This document shows positions 1 to 7,832 of a stretch of 64,000 nucleotides of DNA, one piece after another. Source of the stretch: JAGNKE01 sp964583335 (GTDB lineage Bacteria; Pseudomonadota; Alphaproteobacteria; Micavibrionales; Micavibrionaceae); contig CAZOVG010000004.1 of assembly GCA_964583335.1 (NCBI GenBank), positions 124,001-188,000 of the forward strand, written 5' to 3'. Position numbers and translations under genes: made by a program. Numbering within the stretch: the stretch's first letter is position 1; every line of letters begins with the position of its first letter. Under the pieces are notes generated by a model. It worked only from the letters and a program-made list of their open reading frames with translations, had not been told where the DNA came from and did not search any database.

Positions 1-2
1 AG

Positions 3-65
3 GACGCCCTTGATTTTAGGTCTTTGTCCGACAGCGAGGCGCTTTTGTTCGATATGACGGCATAA
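3..65 (+). CDS. 3' end of an unidentified gene (partial)
   Basis: A reading frame enters from the left edge and ends at TAA 63-65. The 20 visible codons end in the residues LLFDMTA. The stretch is too short to assign a family. It lies upstream of typA in the same direction, with a hairpin and about 95 bases between them, so it is probably the last gene of the preceding unit. Frame and stop are seen directly; that it is a real gene is inferred from the lack of other content here. Confidence 0.4.
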   Translation, partial: DALDFRSLSDSEALLFDMTA

Positions 66-96
66 AACGCTGTTTTTTCAAAATTTTACTTTCCTT

Positions 97-130
97 TTTC
101 GGGCGGATTCACTAATAATTCCGCCCGAAA
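97..130 (+). terminator. Intergenic hairpin, possible terminator
   Basis: A perfect 11-bp inverted repeat (TTTCGGGCGGA and its complement) encloses a 12-base loop between the upstream partial gene and typA. A T-run precedes the stem, but no clear T-run follows it on the + strand. It may therefore be an imperfect terminator for the upstream gene or an RNA structure in the typA leader. Confidence 0.45.
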
Positions 131-159
131 CTACGCTTTGAGCTACGGAAAAGAATAAA

Positions 160-1977
160 ATGTCCAGAAATTTGCGGAATATTGCGATTATCGCCCACGT
201 TGACCATGGGAAAACGACCCTGATCGACTCCATCATGAAACAGAGCGGGATGTTCCGCGAAAATCAGCAGGTTACCGAGCGGTTGATGGATTCCGGCGAT
301 CTGGAGAAAGAGCGCGGAATTACTATTCTGGCCAAACCTACGTCTATTCTTTGGGATGGGGCGCGGATCAATATCATCGACACGCCCGGGCACGCCGATT
401 TCGGCGGGGAGGTTGAACGCGTTCTGCATATGGCGGATGGGGTTATTCTTTTGATCGATGCCGCAGAAGGGCCGATGCCGCAGACCAAGTTCGTTTTGGG
501 TAAGGCGCTTAAATTAGGGTTGCGTCCGATCGTTATCGTTAACAAGGTTGACCGACCCGATGCGCGCTCGGAAGAGGTTTTGAACGAGGTTTTCGATTTG
601 TTCGTTTCTCTTGACGCAAACGACGAACAGCTTGATTTTCCGGTGCTTTACGCCTCGGGCCGTGCCGGATGGTGCGCGCGCGAACTGGATCATCCGCGCG
701 AGAATTTGCACCCGCTTCTGGATCTTGTGCTTGAGCATGTTCCCGCCCCGAAGGTGGAGGAGGGCAAGCCCTTCGCCATGCTGGCGACGCTTCTCGATTA
801 CGACCCCTTCATCGGACGCTGCCTGACGGGCCGTGTTGTGAACGGTTCGGCCAAGATCAACGAGCCGGTCAAGGCTATAAACCTGAAGGGCGAATCTGTG
901 GAAGTCGGGCGCCTGACCAAGCTTTTGATGTTTGAGGGCAACAAGCGCATACCTGTTACTGAAGTTCACGCAGGCGATATCATCTGTATCGCGGGCCTCA
1001 CCAAGGCTTCTGTTGCCGATACGATTTGCGCGGCCAGCGTTACGCAGCCGATCGCGTCTACGCCGATCGACCCGCCGACCATGTCTGTGACGATCAGCGT
1101 CAACGACTCGCCTTTTGCCGGCAAGGAAGGCAACAAGGTGACCTCTAGCCTCATCCGCGACCGTTTGATGGCCGAGGCTGAGTGTAATGTTGCGATTACC
1201 TATAAGGAGAGCGAAAACAAGGATTCGTTTGAAATCGGCGGGCGCGGCGAATTGCAGCTGGGTGTTCTGATCGAGACGATGCGCCGCGAGGGGTTTGAGA
1301 TGACCGTTTCGCGTCCCAAGGTTTTGTTCAAGGAAGAAAACGGCCAGCGCCTTGAGCCTATCGAGGAAGTCACGATCGACGTAGACGAAGAGTTCCAGAG
1401 CACGGTCATCGACTCTATGAATCGCCGCAAGGCCGAGATGAGCGATATGCGTTCGAGCGGCGCGGGCAAGATGCGCCTCACGTTCCTTGCGCCTTCGCGC
1501 GGGTTGATCGGGTATCAGAGCCGGTTCCTGACGCAGACACGGGGCACGGGCGTTCTGAACCGCATTTTCCATTCTTATGCGCCTTACAAGGGCGATATCC
1601 CGCAGCGTCGCAACGGTGCGCTGATCTCGAATGACACAGGCGCGGCGGTTGCTTATGCGATCTTCAACCTTCAGGACCGGGGCAGCATGTTCGTCGGTCA
1701 CCAGACGCCCGTCTATCAGGGGATGATCGTGGGTGAGCACAGCCGGGACAACGATCTTGAGGTCAACGTGCTGAAGGGCAAGAAGCTCACGAACGTGCGT
1801 GCGTCGGGCACCGACGAGGCGACGACGCTTGTGCCGCCCCGCAAGATGTCTCTGGAAGACATGATGGCTTATGTTAACGAGGACGAGCTGCTTGAGGTTA
1901 CGCCGAAATCCCTGCGCCTTCGCAAAAAGCACCTCTGCCCGCATGAGCGCAAAAAAGCCAGCCGCGCGGCGGAATAG
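160..1977 (+). CDS. typA: Translational GTPase TypA/BipA
   Basis: This is a ribosome-associated GTPase of the EF-G/LepA group that supports ribosome assembly and growth under stress such as cold. The G1 loop AHVDHGKTTL lies near residues 12-21, the switch II motif DTPGHADFGGE near 71-81 and the G4 motif NKVD near 125-128. The elongation-factor domains II, III and V and the BipA-specific C-terminus follow. The 605 residues match the usual family length of about 600-610. The ATG start sits just before the conserved RNIAIIAHVDHG block. It appears to be monocistronic and ends 3 bases from the convergent unknown gene. Confidence 0.97.
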   Translation: MSRNLRNIAIIAHVDHGKTTLIDSIMKQSGMFRENQQVTERLMDSGDLEKERGITILAKPTSILWDGARINIIDTPGHADFGGEVERVLHMADGVILLIDAAEGPMPQTKFVLGKALKLGLRPIVIVNKVDRPDARSEEVLNEVFDLFVSLDANDEQLDFPVLYASGRAGWCARELDHPRENLHPLLDLVLEHVPAPKVEEGKPFAMLATLLDYDPFIGRCLTGRVVNGSAKINEPVKAINLKGESVEVGRLTKLLMFEGNKRIPVTEVHAGDIICIAGLTKASVADTICAASVTQPIASTPIDPPTMSVTISVNDSPFAGKEGNKVTSSLIRDRLMAEAECNVAITYKESENKDSFEIGGRGELQLGVLIETMRREGFEMTVSRPKVLFKEENGQRLEPIEEVTIDVDEEFQSTVIDSMNRRKAEMSDMRSSGAGKMRLTFLAPSRGLIGYQSRFLTQTRGTGVLNRIFHSYAPYKGDIPQRRNGALISNDTGAAVAYAIFNLQDRGSMFVGHQTPVYQGMIVGEHSRDNDLEVNVLKGKKLTNVRASGTDEATTLVPPRKMSLEDMMAYVNEDELLEVTPKSLRLRKKHLCPHERKKASRAAE

Positions 1978-1980
1978 GTT

Positions 1981-2841
1981 TCAGGCCGGTTCGATTTCAT
2001 CGAGGCGGCGGCCATCCTTGACATCGTAGACGTCGAGCACGCGGGCGTCCTGCTCGTTCGTGCAGGCGAACTCCGGCGGGGAGTGGGGGAGGACCTTTTC
2101 CATGCCCCAGGTGTAGTTGCAGAGGAATACGTAATCTCCGACTGCGGGCTGCCAAGCCTCTTTCAGCGCGTTCCGGTCGGCGCCCGTGATATTCCCGCTG
2201 CGGTTGGGCTGGGCGATTTCCCCGTGCGTGTCATAGACGATCGTCGAGGGCTGGTGGCGCGAGGCGAGAATCCGCATCGGGCGGCCCATGAATACTCGGT
2301 TCTCGTCGCCGTCCATCGGGGCGGAGTCGGTGTAGTAGTCATAATGCGGATCAATATGCTCTTTCATCTGGTAGCGGATGTTGAGTGTGCTCACGCCGAA
2401 CAGTTTCGTCAGGTCTTGCAGTTCCATAATTCTTTTGGGGTCGATAACTTCCTCGGCCTTAAGGCCTTGGTAGGAATCGAAACGCGGCCTGTAGAGGCCG
2501 TCGTCGCCCTTTCTCATATCGGTCTGGAGGCTGAGGCCCATGACGGAGCGCATCGTGCTGCCGTCGAAGGCGAAGCTGCCGGATTTTTGGCGGACGGCGT
2601 TAAGGGCGGCCATGCGGTCTTGAAGGAAGGGTTCTTGCTCGTTTCTGACCCAGACCGCGCCCTGGATACCCTCCTGCCGCAGGGCCTGATCGGCCTTCAG
2701 GCAGGCTTCGTACAGGGTGACGGCCTCGAAGGTGGCGATGTTGTCGGGGTGGTTTTCAAGATTCAGGGCCTGCACGTCTATATCCGCAAACGCAGATTTG
2801 CCCGTCTGGAACATAGATAGAAGATTCTCGCGCCAACCCAT
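1981..2841 (-). CDS. Conserved-looking protein of unknown function
   Basis: A 286-residue soluble protein that I do not recognise. It has no signal peptide or membrane segment and is rich in charged and aromatic residues. The C-terminal part has a YDYYTDSAP stretch and a tryptophan/aspartate-rich segment near residues 225-245 (AWQPAVGDYVFLCNYTWG). The start is backed by an AAGGGG ribosome site 9 bases upstream of the ATG. It is convergent with typA and divergent from the transporter gene at 3115, so it stands alone. Codon use resembles its neighbours. A PLxP-type cofactor motif or Walker motif is not visible. Confidence 0.7.
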   Translation of the reverse strand: MGWRENLLSMFQTGKSAFADIDVQALNLENHPDNIATFEAVTLYEACLKADQALRQEGIQGAVWVRNEQEPFLQDRMAALNAVRQKSGSFAFDGSTMRSVMGLSLQTDMRKGDDGLYRPRFDSYQGLKAEEVIDPKRIMELQDLTKLFGVSTLNIRYQMKEHIDPHYDYYTDSAPMDGDENRVFMGRPMRILASRHQPSTIVYDTHGEIAQPNRSGNITGADRNALKEAWQPAVGDYVFLCNYTWGMEKVLPHSPPEFACTNEQDARVLDVYDVKDGRRLDEIEPA

Positions 2842-3047
2842 AGCGGCTTACCCCTTGGTCTTTTGGATATTTTAGGAGGTATGGTGGAAAACTGCAATTT
2901 TTTATCGTATATTTCGCTTTGGCGGTTAAGTCCTTGTTATTGCTTTAGTATTAGTATTGTCATGAGCGCATACCGATTATGTTCAAAACGCGCGACTGTC
3001 TGGTGGTTTTTTCTTCACAGTGCTGTATAGCCCCTGTATACATGGCG

Positions 3048-3076
3048 CGATTTTATGGCTCTGCGTTATGTATAAT
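3048..3076 (+). promoter_or_regulatory. Possible promoter of the AspT-like transporter gene
   Basis: A perfect TATAAT (3071-3076) lies about 40 bases upstream of the ATG at 3115, in the 270-base divergent spacer. The element 17 bases upstream (CGATTT) is a poor -35 match. Two copies of CTGTATA occur just upstream, near 3023-3040. This is a weak call based on the -10 box only. Confidence 0.3.
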
Positions 3077-3114
3077 AAATCCCGCACCCTGAAATCTTCA
3101 GGAAAGTTTTCGAT

Positions 3115-4785
3115 ATGGAAATCAACGTCTTTGAATTGCTTAAAGAGGATCAGGTTCTGGTCATCTTCACGGTCATCAGCCTAGGATACTTGCTGGGCAA
3201 GTTGAATTTTATCGGTATCCAACTGGGGCATATCAGCGGCGTTCTGATCACCGGGCTTTTATTCGGGGCGTGGGGTTTCACCGGCAATGCCGAAATTGCG
3301 ACCTTCGGGTTTACCCTGTTCATTTTTTGTGTGGGGCTTCAGGCGGGGCCGAGTTTCTTCGCCGCGTTTGCCGCCGACGGGGCGCGGTATATGCTGCTGT
3401 CCTTAATTGTCGCCAGTACTGCGGTGTTGCTTTGCCTGCTTTTTTCGAATTTGTTTACCCTTCAACACGGCAGCGCGGCGGGCATGCTTGCGGGGGCGTT
3501 GACCAGTACGCCGACGCTGGTCGGGGCTCAGGATGCCGTTCTGAGCCAAGGGGGTACACTTTCCGACGGTACAGCGGCGGAGGAGGTTATCAAGAATCTT
3601 AGTGTCGCCTATTCCCTGACCTATCTGTTCGGGATCGCCGGCTTGCTTTTGTTCATCAAGTATATCCCGATTGTCTTCAAGATCGACCTTGTGGCGGAGG
3701 CCCGTAAGATCGCTCCGCAGCGGGTTGCCGGGAAGCTGATCAATGAAAACAACCTGCCTATGGTGCGGACCTATAAGATCGAGCCGGGGAGCAAGTTCAT
3801 CGGCAAGACGATCCATCAGATCCAAGAGAGTACGCAGCAATATTTCACGGTTCTGGGCATACGCCGGGGCAAGGGAATTATCGAGGTCGATCCGAACATC
3901 ACCGCGATCGAGGAGGGGGATATCGTTTCCGTCATCGCCTCCGTCGCGCAGCACAGTATCGCCAAGACCAAGAACATTCCCGAGGTGTTCGACAAGGAGC
4001 TTTTGAATTTTCGCATCCGCACGAAGGAAATCACGATCACGGCGGCGGAGTATGTCGGCAAGGGTGTGCAGGAGATCATGCTGCCTGCGCGGCACGGGAG
4101 TTATATTCTGGGGATCGTGCGTTCGGGTGTTCAGCTTCCAGTCGATGACGGAACGGTGCTTCAGAAGGGTGACCGTCTGGAGGTCATCGGCGAAGAGAAC
4201 ATGATCATCGATGTGGCGCAGAAGCTGGGGAGTATCGAGGCGGATATGGAGCGTACCGACCTTCTGACCCTATGCATCGGGGTGGCGCTCGGGCTTTTGC
4301 TGGGGACGCTGGTTCTCAAATTCGGCGATGTTTCGGTCAGTCTCGGCAGCGCCGGGGGGCTTTTGATCGTCGGGATTCTGATCAGCTTCATCCGCTCGAT
4401 CTACCCGACATTTGGCGCGTTTCCCCGCGCGGCCCGTAACATCATGATGGATTTCGGGATCGTGCTGTTTATGTCAACCATCGGTCTTAACGCCGGGAGC
4501 AAGGTGCTCGAAGCGCTGGCGACCGATGGGCCGTTTTTGATGTTGTGCGGCGCGGCGGTCACGGTCATTCCGGTTTTCGTGGCGTTTTTGTTCGGGCGGT
4601 ATGTGATGAAGATGAACCAGGCCGTGCTCATGGGGGCGATCACGGGGGCTATGACCAGCACGGCTTCGCTGAACGTCGTCATGGACGCCGCAAAAAGCCA
4701 GGTTCCCGCTTTGGGCTATGCCGGTAGCTATACGTTCGCCAACGTGATTTTGACGTTTTTTGGCGCGCTTTTGGTGTTTTTGTAA
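3115..4785 (+). CDS. AspT/YidE-family putative transporter with two RCK_C domains
   Basis: An inner-membrane protein of the aspartate:alanine exchanger (AAE) superfamily, like E. coli YidE and YbjL. About five hydrophobic helices (residues 10-185) are followed by two cytoplasmic TrkA_C/RCK_C regulatory domains (roughly 215-280 and 305-370) and a second membrane half (385-556). Each half has the repeated signature GALTSTPTL (near 125-133) or GAMTSTASL (near 508-516), as known for this family. The length of 556 fits. The start is preceded by AGGAAAG. Its substrate is unknown; in AspT the exchange is aspartate for alanine. It appears to be a single-gene unit, followed 72 bases later by the ABC operon. 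Confidence 0.88.
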   Translation: MEINVFELLKEDQVLVIFTVISLGYLLGKLNFIGIQLGHISGVLITGLLFGAWGFTGNAEIATFGFTLFIFCVGLQAGPSFFAAFAADGARYMLLSLIVASTAVLLCLLFSNLFTLQHGSAAGMLAGALTSTPTLVGAQDAVLSQGGTLSDGTAAEEVIKNLSVAYSLTYLFGIAGLLLFIKYIPIVFKIDLVAEARKIAPQRVAGKLINENNLPMVRTYKIEPGSKFIGKTIHQIQESTQQYFTVLGIRRGKGIIEVDPNITAIEEGDIVSVIASVAQHSIAKTKNIPEVFDKELLNFRIRTKEITITAAEYVGKGVQEIMLPARHGSYILGIVRSGVQLPVDDGTVLQKGDRLEVIGEENMIIDVAQKLGSIEADMERTDLLTLCIGVALGLLLGTLVLKFGDVSVSLGSAGGLLIVGILISFIRSIYPTFGAFPRAARNIMMDFGIVLFMSTIGLNAGSKVLEALATDGPFLMLCGAAVTVIPVFVAFLFGRYVMKMNQAVLMGAITGAMTSTASLNVVMDAAKSQVPALGYAGSYTFANVILTFFGALLVFL

Positions 4786-4857
4786 TTTTTGCAGCCTCTG
4801 CAAGCCCTTGTATGATAGAACGGCAAGGTTCGATCTGATCAGGGCGCAAGGTTTTGG

Positions 4858-5883
4858 ATGGCTGGATTCAATAAGAAATATATCTCTCTGGTTCTTGGCA
4901 CTTTGGCCGTTCTGATTGTTATCGGACTTTCATGGAACACAACACGTTCCGCCGGGTATGTTCTGGCTGAGGCTGAGACGGGCAAGGCGGTTGAAGCCGT
5001 TTACGCCACGGCTGTCGTTGAGCCTGTTACCTGGGCCGCGATTGCGCCGATCATGACTGGCCGGATCATGGAGTTGAACGTACAAGAAGGGGATCAGGTT
5101 AAAACAGGCGATATTTTGGCGCGATTGGACGATTCAGATCTGCGGGCCCAGCTTGAGGAAAGCCGCGCCCTTGAGGCTTATCATGCCGCCGAGTTCGAGC
5201 GCGCAGAAAAGCTGGTCAAGACGGGCGCACTCTCCGCCGACAAATATGAGCAGCGCCAGTCAAGCTTGATCCAAAGCCGGGCGCGGAGCAGCATGCTCGA
5301 ACAGCAGATCCGGCAGCTCGCGCTGGCTTCGCCTATGGACGGGACGGTCCTCTGGCGCGATGTTGAACTGGGCGAAGTCAAGGAAGGCGGCAAGCCGCTG
5401 TTCTGGGTCGGGCAACCCTTGCCCTTGCGGCTTGAGGCCGAGGTTGACGAGGAGGACATCCCCAAGATCAGGAGCGGCCAGACGGTTTTGATTACTGCCG
5501 ATGCCTTTCCCGCTGAAGTGATGCAAGGGATACTGCACTGGGTCAGCCCTAAGGGCGACCCGGTCAATAAAAGCTACCGCGTTTACGTTACCCTGCCCGA
5601 GGATACCAAGCTTATGATCGGGATGACGGTTGAGACGAATACGGTCGTGCAGGAAAAGGAGGGCGCCTTGCTTATTCCCCTGAATGCCCTAAGCGATGAC
5701 GGTTATGTCTGGCGCGCCGAAAGTGGATCGACAGGAAAGTTTAAGGCACAGCGGCAGAAGGTTAAAATCGGTATACGTGGCGAGAATAAGGTTGAGATCC
5801 TTGAGGGGCTTAAAGAGGGCGAACGTTTTGTTTTGCCGCCGTTTGACGGTCTTTCCGAGGGTGCGGTCATTCAGGCCCGGTAA
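4858..5883 (+). CDS. HlyD/MacA-type periplasmic adaptor of an ABC transporter
   Basis: A membrane-fusion protein, 341 residues, with one N-terminal membrane anchor (about residues 8-24). A biotinyl-lipoyl-like half motif (MELNVQEGDQVKTGDILARLDD, about 62-83) is followed by an alpha-helical hairpin (85-150) and beta-barrel/C-terminal domains. Such adaptors link an inner-membrane pump to an outer-membrane channel. It heads a three-gene operon with the permease (5 bases downstream) and the ATPase. The order adaptor-permease-ATPase resembles DevBCA/MacAB systems. No outer-membrane factor gene is present nearby, so a TolC encoded elsewhere may be used. Confidence 0.88.
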   Translation: MAGFNKKYISLVLGTLAVLIVIGLSWNTTRSAGYVLAEAETGKAVEAVYATAVVEPVTWAAIAPIMTGRIMELNVQEGDQVKTGDILARLDDSDLRAQLEESRALEAYHAAEFERAEKLVKTGALSADKYEQRQSSLIQSRARSSMLEQQIRQLALASPMDGTVLWRDVELGEVKEGGKPLFWVGQPLPLRLEAEVDEEDIPKIRSGQTVLITADAFPAEVMQGILHWVSPKGDPVNKSYRVYVTLPEDTKLMIGMTVETNTVVQEKEGALLIPLNALSDDGYVWRAESGSTGKFKAQRQKVKIGIRGENKVEILEGLKEGERFVLPPFDGLSEGAVIQAR

Positions 5884-5888
5884 AGAGC

Positions 5889-7151
5889 ATGGCGACCAGA
5901 AATCTGCTTCTTGATATTGCGCTTACGCATCTTTACGGACGGATCCGCCAGACTTTGATCTCGATTGTCGGGGTGGCGCTGGGCGTCGGATTTTTTATCG
6001 CTATGGCGGCGATGATGCAGGGATTTCAGGGTTTTTTCACCCAGAAAATTATCGACGTTTCGCCCCATATCGTCATGGAAGACGAATACCGGGAGCGCCC
6101 GCGCCAGCCGGTCAGCTGGTTCTTCGGGCAAGACGTTACGACTATTTCCCTGCAGGGCGTGAAGCCCAAAGAGGAAATACGTGGGATCAAGAACGCCGAG
6201 CGGATTATCGAAGCACTGCGCAGGCAGCCCGGCGTTCGGATCGCGCCGACGCTGGAGGGGCAAATTTTCTATCGTTACGGCTCAACGGATGTGTCCTCCA
6301 GCCTCAAGGGCATCGAGCCCAAGCATGAAAAGACCATCACGAAGCTTGAAGAGGATATTATCTCCGGAAGCCTCGACGATCTGTTGACGCATTCGTATGG
6401 TGTCATACTGGGCTCGGCGCTTGCGGATGAGTTGAACGCCGAAGTTGGCGATACTCTGACCAGTATCTCTGTGGCCGGGATCATCAAGAAGATGAAGGTC
6501 GTCGGGGTCTTTCATACCGGCATCACAGAGTTGGACAAGAATGTTTCTTACAGCCTGCTCAAGGATGTTCAGGTCATGCAGGGACGACCGAACGTCATCA
6601 ACGGCATACGGTTTTCGCTCGACGACCCTAATCAGGCGGAGACGTTCGCGCGGACGATTGAGGATCGTTATAAGTACAAGGCGGTTTCGTGGCAGGAGTC
6701 GAACGAGGGAATCCTGTCTGTGTTCGTCATTCAGGATACGATCATGTATGCCACTACCGGGGCTATTCTACTTGTGGCGTGTTTTGGCATTTTCAATATC
6801 ATCTCGACTGTCATCAATGAGAAGGCCAGGGATATCGCAATTCTGAAATCCATGGGTTTCACCGAGATGGATATTCAGCGCATTTTTATCTTTCAGGGCG
6901 TTTTTATCGGGTTTATCGGGATGCTGGCGGGGTGGGCGCTGGGGTATGGGCTTTCGGTTGCGCTTGGGTCGGTGAAGATCAAGATGCAAGCGATTATTAC
7001 TTCAGAGCATCTCTTTATCGTTTATGACCTGATGCATTACGTCAGCGGTGGTCTGGCCTGCATGATTGCGGCGACGATTGCGGCGTGGCTTCCGGCGCGC
7101 AAGGCAGCCTTGATGCGCCCGGTCGATATCGTGCGGGGGGCTGCGGGATGA
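5889..7151 (+). CDS. FtsX/MacB/LolE-type ABC transporter permease
   Basis: 420 residues with the type VII ABC permease topology: one helix near residues 18-42, a large periplasmic domain (about 45-275) and three C-terminal helices (about 280-305, 330-355, 380-405). The cytoplasmic coupling segment NEKARDIAILKSMGF is the hallmark of LolC/LolE/MacB/DevC permeases. It overlaps the ATPase start by 4 bases (ATGA, 7148-7151), indicating translational coupling. The adaptor upstream argues for export across the envelope rather than simple lipoprotein release, but the cargo cannot be named. Confidence 0.9.
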   Translation: MATRNLLLDIALTHLYGRIRQTLISIVGVALGVGFFIAMAAMMQGFQGFFTQKIIDVSPHIVMEDEYRERPRQPVSWFFGQDVTTISLQGVKPKEEIRGIKNAERIIEALRRQPGVRIAPTLEGQIFYRYGSTDVSSSLKGIEPKHEKTITKLEEDIISGSLDDLLTHSYGVILGSALADELNAEVGDTLTSISVAGIIKKMKVVGVFHTGITELDKNVSYSLLKDVQVMQGRPNVINGIRFSLDDPNQAETFARTIEDRYKYKAVSWQESNEGILSVFVIQDTIMYATTGAILLVACFGIFNIISTVINEKARDIAILKSMGFTEMDIQRIFIFQGVFIGFIGMLAGWALGYGLSVALGSVKIKMQAIITSEHLFIVYDLMHYVSGGLACMIAATIAAWLPARKAALMRPVDIVRGAAG

Positions 7152-7831
7152 GCCGTCCGCTTATCGTCACGCGGAATTTGACGCGCACTCTGCCGCTGGA
7201 GGTTCCTGTGACGCTGGTCAACGACATCTCGCTTTCCATCGAGGCGGGGCAATTTGTCTCGATTACAGGGCCTTCGGGATCGGGGAAGTCCTCTCTGCTT
7301 TATCTTCTGGGCTTACTCGATCGGCCGACCTCCGGCGAAGTTTCGCTTGATGGGGAGGCGACCGCGAGCCTCTCGAGTGAGGATCTTTGCCGTATTCGGC
7401 TGGGAAAGCTGGGGTTCGTGTTCCAGTTTCACTTCCTGCTCTCCGAGTTTTCAATACTCGAAAACGTCCGCGTGCCGATGCGCAAACTGCATAAGTGGCC
7501 CGACATAGAACAGCAGGAGCGGGCGGAAGCGTTACTGGAAGAGTTGGGGCTTAAGGATCATTTGCATAAGCTGCCCTCGCAACTTTCGGGCGGACAGAGG
7601 CAACGCGTGGCCGTTGCGCGCGCGGTGGCGAACGAGCCGCTGGTCGTTCTGGCCGACGAACCGACCGGAAATCTGGATACGAAGAACAGTGACATCGTGC
7701 GCGATATTTTCCGTAAGCTTGTGGACAAGCAGAAGACCACAGTCGTTATGGTGACGCACGACATGGATCTTGCCGCTGCTGCGGACAGGCGGATCCATCT
7801 TGTGGACGGGCGGATTGCTTCGGGGGGGTGA
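7148..7831 (+). CDS. LolD/MacB/DevA-type ABC transporter ATP-binding protein
   Basis: A 227-residue ATPase that energises the neighbouring permease. Visible motifs are Walker A GPSGSGKSS (about residues 41-49), the signature LSGGQRQR (about 145-152), Walker B LVVLADEPTG and the H-loop VTHD. I chose the ATG at 7148 because it gives the usual LolD N-terminus and the 4-base overlap with the permease stop; the in-frame upstream ATG at 7085 would lie deep inside the permease gene. It is the last gene of the operon and is convergent with pbpC, with one base between the stops. Confidence 0.93.
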   Translation: MSRPLIVTRNLTRTLPLEVPVTLVNDISLSIEAGQFVSITGPSGSGKSSLLYLLGLLDRPTSGEVSLDGEATASLSSEDLCRIRLGKLGFVFQFHFLLSEFSILENVRVPMRKLHKWPDIEQQERAEALLEELGLKDHLHKLPSQLSGGQRQRVAVARAVANEPLVVLADEPTGNLDTKNSDIVRDIFRKLVDKQKTTVVMVTHDMDLAAAADRRIHLVDGRIASGG

Positions 7832-7832
7832 A

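Noticed and set aside
514..1944. Long open frame of 476 codons opposite typA
   Set aside because: It is the antisense shadow of the well-supported typA gene, with arginine- and histidine-rich low-quality sequence and no ribosome site.
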